Positions 33,076 through 38,943 of a stretch of 38,943 bases of DNA are shown here, piece by piece (position 1 is the stretch's first letter; each line of letters begins with the position of its first letter). The stretch comes from Deltaproteobacteria bacterium. GTDB taxonomy: Bacteria > Desulfobacterota > RBG-13-43-22. The notes beneath the pieces are model-generated. The model ran no database searches. It was given only the letters and a program-made list of their open reading frames with translations, and was not told the DNA's origin. The translations under genes were made by a program, and so were the position numbers. The DNA lies in assembly GCA_016208255.1 (NCBI GenBank), contig JACQYK010000121.1, forward strand, positions 1-38,943. Reading direction: 5' to 3'.

Positions 33076-33936
33076 ATGGGAGATTATAAAACAATCCTAT
33101 ATGAACCTGGCCCGGTAACCAGGATCATCCATAACGAGCCTGAAAAGAATAATATGATGGGTGCGCAATTCCAGGAAGAATTCCTGGATGCCGTTCGGGA
33201 TTTTGAGAGGAACCGCGAGGCCAAGGTGGCGGTAAGCCTGGCGAGAGGTAAGCATTTTGCGGCCGGCCACGACATCTCCACTCTCGGGAAGAAACAGACC
33301 TGGGAAAAAGGGCAGTCAAACCAGTGGAGCGAGGCCAGATGGCGGGCGGTATGCGACCCGCGCAAATGGGTTTACCAGGTCTGGGATATCACCAAGCCCC
33401 TGGTTGTGGGGGCGCAGGGCGCCGCCCTGGCAGCCGGGGCCCAGTTCGTAATGCTGCATGACATTATTGTTATGGGTGAGAACTCCTTTCTTGGGTTTGA
33501 GATCATGCGCGTATCCGGCGCCGGTGGAGCGGACCTGCAGCTGTGGTTGGGATATCACAAGGCTTTTGAACTGGCCTGCACAGGCTGGAACGCGGGCGCC
33601 AGGGAACTGCACAGGCTGGGCGCAATCAATAAGGTCGTCCCCGATGAAGAGATTGAAGCACAGGCCATGCGCTATGCGGAGATCATGGCGCTGATGCCGC
33701 TGGAGACGCTCAAGCTGATCAAGGCTTCCTTCAAGTTCGGCATGAACCGCATGGGGGCCCGGGACCAGCTATGGCACAGCGAGGAAACCAATATCCTTCA
33801 GCATTGTGTCGGTGAAGAGCAGGAGAAGGAGTTCTACCGCATCATGAAGGAACAGGGTCTGAAAGCCGCCCTGGAATTCAGGGACTGGCCCTTCGAGAAA
33901 TACGGCTACAACCGGCACAAAGCTACTGAAATCTAA
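33076..33936 (+). CDS. Crotonase-superfamily protein (enoyl-CoA hydratase/isomerase/hydrolase)
   Basis: A 286-residue protein from ATG 33076 with GGAAGG upstream; the open frame to the left is only unused sequence overlapping the OYE gene. The crotonase fold is clear: KHFAAGHDISTLG (first oxyanion segment), VVGAQGAALAAGAQFVMLHD (second, about residue 119) and FLGFEIMRVSGAGG. The usual GGGxE is AAGAQ, so the first catalytic Glu position holds Gln, while the second acid (Glu in FEIM) is kept. That pattern argues against plain hydratase chemistry and leaves isomerase, lyase or C-C hydrolase activity open. The C-terminus is longer than usual and rich in Trp/Tyr/Phe. Confidence 0.85.
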   Translation: MGDYKTILYEPGPVTRIIHNEPEKNNMMGAQFQEEFLDAVRDFERNREAKVAVSLARGKHFAAGHDISTLGKKQTWEKGQSNQWSEARWRAVCDPRKWVYQVWDITKPLVVGAQGAALAAGAQFVMLHDIIVMGENSFLGFEIMRVSGAGGADLQLWLGYHKAFELACTGWNAGARELHRLGAINKVVPDEEIEAQAMRYAEIMALMPLETLKLIKASFKFGMNRMGARDQLWHSEETNILQHCVGEEQEKEFYRIMKEQGLKAALEFRDWPFEKYGYNRHKATEI

Positions 33937-33961
33937 CCAAATCTATTTGAAATCGCGGAAC

Positions 33962-34222
33962 GGACCAAGGGGGTCTTATTTTTGGGGATTGTCCAAATGG
34001 TGACTTGTCGCCCAATCCCGGCCAGTCCAGCAAAGTTTAATTCGAGGCAGGGCATACACCATAGCCTGTTTCAAACAGCGGTGAAGGCCTGCTCTGGATT
34101 TAGTTAAACAATTTGCCCGGCAAAGAAGCTTCCAGGTTTAGGGTGGACAACCCCAAAAATAAGACCCCCCTTGGTCCTTAAATTCAAAAGTGAGAGATAA
34201 ATTCTCAGACTCTTTTTGTAAG
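33962..34222. mobile_element. MITE-like element, copy B (inverted relative to copy A)
   Basis: Core 33962-34177 (216 bp) with the same terminal inverted repeats (GGACCAAGGGGGTCTTATTT at the left end). In reverse complement it shares with copy A the TTGTCCACCCTAAACCTGG and AATTGTTTAACTAAATCC segments and differs in the middle. Homology extends about 45 bp past the right end into the upstream part of the CoA transferase gene. Together the copies bracket 29122-33961. Confidence 0.75.
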
Positions 34223-34255
34223 AATCTAAATGAATATCTTGGCCGGAGTGAAAGC

Positions 34256-35482
34256 ATGACGGAACGCAAAATGCCCCTTGAGGGGATACGAGTAGTGGAT
34301 TTTGCCTGGGTCCAGGCAGGACCGTGGGTGGGCAGGTTTTTCGCCAATTACGGCGCTGAAGTTATCAGGATTGAGAGTGCTAAACGGCTGGATTGGTCAC
34401 GGAGCGTGCCCGGCGGTCCGGAAGTTACCGCCGAGGGCAAAGTGCAGCGGGGTGCCTATTTCATTAACTTTAATTGCGACAAGTTGGGTATAACCCTGAA
34501 TTTATCCCATCCCAAAGGCATTGAGATTGCCAAGAAGTTGATTGCCATCAGCGATGTTGTGACCAACAACTTTACTACCGGCTATATGGACCGGATAGGG
34601 CTGGGATATAAAGATTTGGTTAAAGTCAAACCGAATATCATCATGCTGGAAATGCCGGTATTCGGGAATACCGGGCCCCGGAGGACGTTTGCCGGCTACG
34701 GTACCGGTATTCAATCGGCCATAGGCCTGAATTCAATATCCGGCATGCCGAATCGCAGGCCGGGGTTGAACATTGCGCTGCCCGATATGGGGCCCAACCC
34801 TACCCATGCCACTATTGCGGTCCTGGCTGCGCTGCATCACAGGAAAAAGACCGGGAAAGGACAGTACATAGAACTGGCGCAGTTCGAGAGTTCTCTGGGA
34901 TGGATGGAGACCACCGTCCTCGACTACACGGTAAACGGAAGAGTGCGCCAGCCCCAGGGCAACAGGCTTCCCCAGGCGGCACCCCATGGTGTATACCGGT
35001 GTTCCGGTGAAGACAGCTGGTGTGCCATAGGCATCTTTACGGAAACAGAATGGAAGGCTTTCTGCAGCGCCCTGGGCAATCCATCATTGGCAACGGACAG
35101 CAGGTTTGAGACTCTTCAAAAAAGAAAAGAAAACGAGGACGAACTGGATAGCTTGGTGGAAAGGTGGACCGCCGGTAAGACGCGGTGGGAAGTGATGGAA
35201 ATTCTTCAAAGCCATGGGGTTGCCTCCGGGGTGGTAGAAACAGGTGAAGACCTTGTGACCAGGGACGAGAACTACAGCACCCACAAATATTACGTTGAGC
35301 TTCCTTATGGAAAGGGGAAAGCCTACTGCGAAAATACGATGATTGGATTTTCCGATACATCGTGCCAGGTGGGCCGGGCTGCCCCTGATATGGGAGAGCA
35401 CAATGATTATGTCTACGGTGGACTGCTGGGTATGACCGAAGACGAGATAATCCAGTGTTATGTAGAGGATGTTTTTTTGTAG
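34256..35482 (+). CDS. CaiB/BaiF family (class III) CoA transferase, subunit or enzyme 1
   Basis: A 408-residue class III CoA transferase that moves CoA between carboxylic acids. Seen: PLEGIRVVDFAWVQAGPWVG at the N-terminus, ANYGAEVIRIESAKRLDWSR, the TLNLSHPKGIEIAKKLI segment, and LPDMGPNPTHATIAVLAALH with the likely catalytic Asp near residue 176, followed by HRKKTGKGQYIELAQFES. The ATG at 34256 has GGAG upstream; an in-frame ATG at 34190 lies inside the repeat-derived DNA and is unlikely. Next gene: a second CaiB-type protein 53 bp downstream, suggesting a heteromer as known for benzylsuccinate CoA transferase (BbsEF). Confidence 0.9.
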   Translation: MTERKMPLEGIRVVDFAWVQAGPWVGRFFANYGAEVIRIESAKRLDWSRSVPGGPEVTAEGKVQRGAYFINFNCDKLGITLNLSHPKGIEIAKKLIAISDVVTNNFTTGYMDRIGLGYKDLVKVKPNIIMLEMPVFGNTGPRRTFAGYGTGIQSAIGLNSISGMPNRRPGLNIALPDMGPNPTHATIAVLAALHHRKKTGKGQYIELAQFESSLGWMETTVLDYTVNGRVRQPQGNRLPQAAPHGVYRCSGEDSWCAIGIFTETEWKAFCSALGNPSLATDSRFETLQKRKENEDELDSLVERWTAGKTRWEVMEILQSHGVASGVVETGEDLVTRDENYSTHKYYVELPYGKGKAYCENTMIGFSDTSCQVGRAAPDMGEHNDYVYGGLLGMTEDEIIQCYVEDVFL

Positions 35483-35535
35483 GTGATTGACTCTGGGGAT
35501 GATTATCAAGGAAAATTGGAAGGTTAGAAGCTGAT

Positions 35536-36831
35536 ATGGACGAAGAAGAGAACACTGCCCTCAAAGGTGTAAGGGTGCTTGACCTGACCGGTCCGAGCGG
35601 CGTGTATTGCACGAAAATTATGGCCGACCTGGGCGCAGACGTTATAAAGATAGAACCGCCTGACGGGGACCCCATGCGCAGGATTGGTCCTTTTTACCAT
35701 GATGAATCAGATCCGGAAAAGTCACTATTCTTCTGGCATTTCAATACCAATAAAAGGAGCATTACCCTCGATCTGACCAGTAGGGCAGGACAGGAAGTTT
35801 TCAAGAAACTGGCACGGACCGCTGATATGCTGGTAGAGACCTTTCAACCCGGTTATCTTGATTCGCTTGGTCTGGGCTATGGGGAACTTAAATCGATGAA
35901 TCCGGGACTGATCCTGGTTTCCATCACCGGTTTCGGTCAATCCGGCCCCTACCATAGCTACAAGAGCTCTGATTTGATCGGCCAGGCCATGAGCGGAATC
36001 CTCTATACCACCGGGTTCCCTGAGGACCCGCCAACGTCTTTAGGCGCTTCACAGGCCTATCACATGGTTTCCGCCAATGCAGCCATCGGAGCCCTCATGG
36101 CCTTGTATCACCGCGATTTGACCGGAGTTGGACAGGCGGTGGATGTGCCCATGCAGGGAACTGCCTTGAGAATGTCTGAAATGGTCCCGTTCACTTACTG
36201 GGTTTCAGGGAGAAACCGCCGGAGATCAGGTCTTGAATATTACAGGATGCTAAGGGACATGTACGACTGTAAGGACGGCAGGGTAGTCTGCAGCGCCTTA
36301 GGCGGCGGCGGCGCCGAACAGATGCTGGAATGGATGGAGAGTGAAGGGATGTCAGGAGATTTGAGGGATGAAAAATATGCCGGTGTGATTGCCGCGATGA
36401 TGGGCGCATCGCCGCCTGGGTTTGGAGGCAAGAAGAAAGTTGGGCAGGTAACCGTCAAAACCCTCAAGGATTACCCGGATGAAATCGCCCATATCGAGGA
36501 AGTCTGGCAGGCTTTCCTTTATACCCATACCATGGAGGAACTATTTGTGGGCGCCCAGACCCGGGGGGTGAGGCTGATGCCCGTTAATAACGTTAAAAAT
36601 GTGGTCGAAGATGTTGGTCTGAGAGAGCGCAGGTACTTTGTTGAGGTAAGCCATCCAGAGCTTGACCAGGTCTTCACCTACCCCGGAGCGCCCTGCAGAC
36701 TCTCTGAAACCCCCTGGCGTATATCGCGCCGGGCTCCCCTTATCGGTGAACATAACCTGGAGATATATGGGGAGGAGCAGGGTTATAGCCGGAAAGAAAT
36801 CGAGGAGCTAAAAAGGGCTGGAACCATCTGA
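35536..36831 (+). CDS. CaiB/BaiF family (class III) CoA transferase, subunit or enzyme 2
   Basis: A 431-residue class III CoA transferase relative: LKGVRVLDLTGPSGVYCTKI, ADLGADVIKIEPPDGDPMRR, NTNKRSITLDL, VSITGFGQSGPYHSYKSSDL. At the place where the catalytic Asp is expected, before ALMALYHRDLTGVGQAVDV, the sequence is SLGASQAYHMVSANAAIGAL; a hand alignment finds Tyr/His instead of Asp. If that holds, this would be the non-catalytic partner of the preceding gene. The start has AAGGTTAGAAG upstream, a modest ribosome-binding site. A longer insertion (GKKKVGQVTVKTLKDYPDE) is also present in the C-terminal third. Confidence 0.88.
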   Translation: MDEEENTALKGVRVLDLTGPSGVYCTKIMADLGADVIKIEPPDGDPMRRIGPFYHDESDPEKSLFFWHFNTNKRSITLDLTSRAGQEVFKKLARTADMLVETFQPGYLDSLGLGYGELKSMNPGLILVSITGFGQSGPYHSYKSSDLIGQAMSGILYTTGFPEDPPTSLGASQAYHMVSANAAIGALMALYHRDLTGVGQAVDVPMQGTALRMSEMVPFTYWVSGRNRRRSGLEYYRMLRDMYDCKDGRVVCSALGGGGAEQMLEWMESEGMSGDLRDEKYAGVIAAMMGASPPGFGGKKKVGQVTVKTLKDYPDEIAHIEEVWQAFLYTHTMEELFVGAQTRGVRLMPVNNVKNVVEDVGLRERRYFVEVSHPELDQVFTYPGAPCRLSETPWRISRRAPLIGEHNLEIYGEEQGYSRKEIEELKRAGTI

Positions 36832-36994
36832 AATAGCGTCCGGTCACAATATGGAGTAGACAGGCCCCCAGACCTGGGCTCGGGACACGGGGCAAGCAGT
36901 CAAATATTTATTTTTGATTGCGAATGTCACCTGGTGCCGGCGGCAAGCGATATCAACTATGAGAACCTATTTTTTTTAACCATAGGGGGATAAG
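36832..36994. other. Spacer with duplicated amidohydrolase 5' end
   Basis: Holds the 57-bp duplicate described at 36904-36960 and the ribosome-binding site (AGGGGG) of the MFS gene. No clear terminator is seen between the CoA transferase and the MFS gene. Confidence 0.5.
36904..36960 (+). pseudogene. Duplicated 5' end of the amidohydrolase gene
   Basis: These 57 bp match 30702-30758 except for two bases: the start codon ATG is ATA and one synonymous change (GCA to GCG). Translated it still reads IFIFDCECHLVPAASDINY. The match ends abruptly at a junction with the MFS upstream region. It marks a second amidohydrolase copy that was lost by deletion. Confidence 0.85.
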
Positions 36995-38305
36995 ATGGAA
37001 ACTGAAAGTTCAGGAAAGGCTTTATTGAACGAGGGATTAGCGGCGTCAAGAGCATCTTCACCTGTAGCCAACCCGATTCAACAAGTGCTTAGCGTGCTTG
37101 GGGCTGCCATTGGACTGGCCGTAGGATTTGCACCGGTATATTTCGGGACGCTCTCCGTCTTTCTTAAGCCTATCGCCTCTGAATTTGCTTGGGGGCGCGC
37201 GGAGACGTCTTTAGCTGGTGTGCTTTCAATGCTTGGCGGGTCCTTCGGAGCTGTTCTTTTGGGCCGACTCATCGATCGCTTTGGACCAGCTCGCATTATC
37301 CCTCCCTCAGTCCTACTTACGTCTGTTATGATTGGCCTGCTGTCGGGGATGTGGAACAATGCTTGGCTCTTCACAGCATTGAGTTTTATTATCGGATTTT
37401 TCGGAGTTGGGACGACCCCACCCGGCTACATGTCTGTTTTAGCTCAGCGGTTCGACCGCCGGCTTGGCCTGTCTTTCGGCCTTGCCGGGCTAGGCATGGG
37501 CGTGGGTACGGTTGTGATGCCGATGATTGCCCAATGGTTAATCGGCAGTTTTGGTTGGCGAGCCGCTTATACCTATATGGCCATCGGGGCGGCCGTTTTG
37601 GGAGGGCTTGCCTGTGCCATACTGTTCCTCACCCGAAGGAAGGACAGTGGGAAGGCAAAGGCCGTCACCCATCCGCAAGGTGATGCTTCGGAGCAAGTGG
37701 CAGGAGCCACTATCAAGGAAGCTCTCAGGGATATGCGGTTCTGGCTGGTCTCGGCAGTGATCTTTGTGGTGGCCGTTGCAACCCTCGGTATGGCGATCCA
37801 CCTTGTCGCTTTTATTACCGACAAAGGAATCACTGCAGCCGCCGCAGCAAAGGCTGCTGCCATCGCCGGAGTCGGTGTTGTCCTCGGAAGAGTGATTAGC
37901 GGCTTTTTGTTGGATATCTATCATGCACCTCGCATTGCTTTTATTGTATATTTATTAGCTGCTTTGGGGGTTGCCCTGCTTGCAACGAGTGCCGCCACTG
38001 GCATCGCAGGACTGGCTTTCTGCGTGTTGTTGCTTGGTTTTGCCATCGGTTCGGAGGCTGACTTAATGCCTTATTTTGTTCGCAGGTATTTTGGTTTAAA
38101 ATCCTTTGGTTTAATTTACGGGTCAGTCTTCTTCCTCTTCGGAGTGGGCGGAGTAGTTGGCCCGGTTGTTTTTGGGATGTGCTATGACCGGCTTGGAAGT
38201 TACTCGACAGCCATGTGGGGAGCTTCTTTGGTGCTTATTTGCTCCGCCTTGGCCATACTTCTGATGGGGCCTTACCGGTATGGCCCCGAGGTGACGAAAA
38301 AATAG
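36995..38305 (+). CDS. MFS transporter, monocarboxylate/OFA type
   Basis: A 436-residue membrane protein with about 12 hydrophobic helices, a charged central loop (TRRKDSGKAKAVTHPQGDAS) and MFS signatures (LGRLIDRFGPARIIPPSVLL in the first half; VVLGRVISGFLLDIYHAPRI in the second). The N-terminus has a 30-residue hydrophilic extension. ATG with AGGGGG upstream. As last gene of the island it is the best candidate importer for the pathway substrate or exporter for a product. Its base composition is more balanced than that of the GC-rich amidohydrolase-OYE-crotonase block. Confidence 0.88.
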   Translation: METESSGKALLNEGLAASRASSPVANPIQQVLSVLGAAIGLAVGFAPVYFGTLSVFLKPIASEFAWGRAETSLAGVLSMLGGSFGAVLLGRLIDRFGPARIIPPSVLLTSVMIGLLSGMWNNAWLFTALSFIIGFFGVGTTPPGYMSVLAQRFDRRLGLSFGLAGLGMGVGTVVMPMIAQWLIGSFGWRAAYTYMAIGAAVLGGLACAILFLTRRKDSGKAKAVTHPQGDASEQVAGATIKEALRDMRFWLVSAVIFVVAVATLGMAIHLVAFITDKGITAAAAAKAAAIAGVGVVLGRVISGFLLDIYHAPRIAFIVYLLAALGVALLATSAATGIAGLAFCVLLLGFAIGSEADLMPYFVRRYFGLKSFGLIYGSVFFLFGVGGVVGPVVFGMCYDRLGSYSTAMWGASLVLICSALAILLMGPYRYGPEVTKK

Positions 38306-38943
38306 CAAATTTTGGCTGATCAGGCAAACGTTGAACAGTGAGGTTAGGCAGATTATGAATGCGATCTTCCTTTCCAAAGGACCATTGACGTTTATTCGAA
38401 CATAAAGAAATCAGGGCCGCCGGGATATATGGCATCATAGGGCTTTCCCGAAGGGAAAAAAACAGGGAGGTTTCTTGCTAAATCGAAACTTCAATTTTGG
38501 TGAATTCCTAAATGACCTCCGAACTTCCTCTAAATTCTATTTTTGAAAAAACGGAAGAGCACGCTAATCGTTGAAGGAGTCCCCCGATCTAATGGTCCCA
38601 ACCCAAATAACGCCCCTACTTATTCCTAAAATCGTGTACAATGTGACCCATTCAAAATCCAGATAAGTAATTAACCTGTCTTCCGGTCTCGCCACGTTAC
38701 CCTAAATAGAGGCAGCAAATGGAGGAATTCAGGAAACCCCGTTTCTCATTCGAGAGGTGGGGTTTTTCTTAATGAGCTAGGGGCAACTATTTAAAGTTAG
38801 AATGTTAATTAGCCTGATAAATTGATTAATTAATAAAGGAATAAAATAACCGAGAGGGGAAGATTTATAGGGTCAGATTAGCAAAAGGATAAGAAAGAAA
38901 AGGTGTTTTTAAAGCGAAAAAAAGTAACCAGGAGAGAGACGGG
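38306..38943. other. Gene-free end of window
   Basis: No convincing gene is seen in either strand; short frames here overlap the MFS 3' end or lack ribosome-binding sites. The only clear structure is the terminator at 38734-38770. Confidence 0.5.
38734..38770 (+). terminator. Rho-independent terminator, perhaps ending a small RNA
   Basis: AAACCCC ... GGGGTTT stem enclosing a TCTC-ATTC-GAGA inner hairpin, then TTTTTCTT. It is about 430 bp past the MFS stop, with no gene between. A -10-like TACAAT at 38637-38642 lies about 90 bp upstream, so a short non-coding transcript of about 120 nt is conceivable; the -35 is weak. Confidence 0.55.

Noticed and set aside
34190..34255. Upstream start of the first CaiB-type gene
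   Set aside because: The extra 22 residues come from the MITE flank shared with 28860-28904; the ATG at 34256 has a proper ribosome-binding site.

Overview
The window reads as chromosome from an anaerobic Gram-negative bacterium, most likely of the former Deltaproteobacteria (Desulfobacterota). The inference rests on gene content: oxygen-sensitive indolepyruvate:ferredoxin oxidoreductase, class I Fe-S fumarase, a dienoyl-CoA-hydratase-like crotonase, Old Yellow Enzyme (OYE) type flavin reductases and CaiB-type CoA transferases, next to lnt and lepB (diderm envelope). No rRNA or tRNA gene was seen.

Positions 1-24500 are mostly housekeeping genes scattered on both strands: a Tat-exported OYE reductase in two frames, a cupin, a small helical protein, valS, a two-subunit fumarase whose beta gene carries an internal deletion, an MFS transporter, surE, lepB, a NUDIX hydrolase, hisD, iorB and iorA (iorA in two frames), a YfgM-like TPR protein, a ROK kinase, a lytic transglycosylase, lnt, prfB with the classical +1 recoding site, a crotonase resembling cyclohexa-1,5-diene-1-carbonyl-CoA hydratase, and a VapBC-type toxin-antitoxin pair. 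Gaps between them are filled with dispersed palindromic repeats of several families.

Positions 24500-25750 are a graveyard: an inverted repeat, short orphan reading frames and a near-identical 117-bp copy of the 3' end of the upstream crotonase gene.

Positions 25747-38305 form a catabolic island. A MerR-TetR fusion regulator is divergent from a plus-strand gene set: BKACE (beta-keto acid cleavage enzyme), cyclase-family hydrolase, two tandem-duplicated exported SnoaL-like proteins, amidohydrolase, truncated OYE reductase, crotonase, two CaiB-type CoA transferases and an MFS permease. The intergenic control region holds two copies of a 16-bp palindrome (half-site TATACT), one inside the sigma70-type promoter of the operon and one abutting the -35 of the regulator promoter. 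Two inverted copies of a ~217-bp MITE-like element bracket the central 4.8 kb. Gene remnants (an AMP-ligase motif and the 5' end of the amidohydrolase) mark recombination scars.

A plausible but untested pathway is: import of a cyclic or enone carboxylic compound, hydrolytic ring opening (cyclase and/or amidohydrolase), CoA activation by the CaiB pair, enoyl reduction by OYE, hydration or hydrolysis by the crotonase, and acetyl-CoA-dependent cleavage of a beta-keto acid by BKACE. The substrate cannot be read from the sequence.
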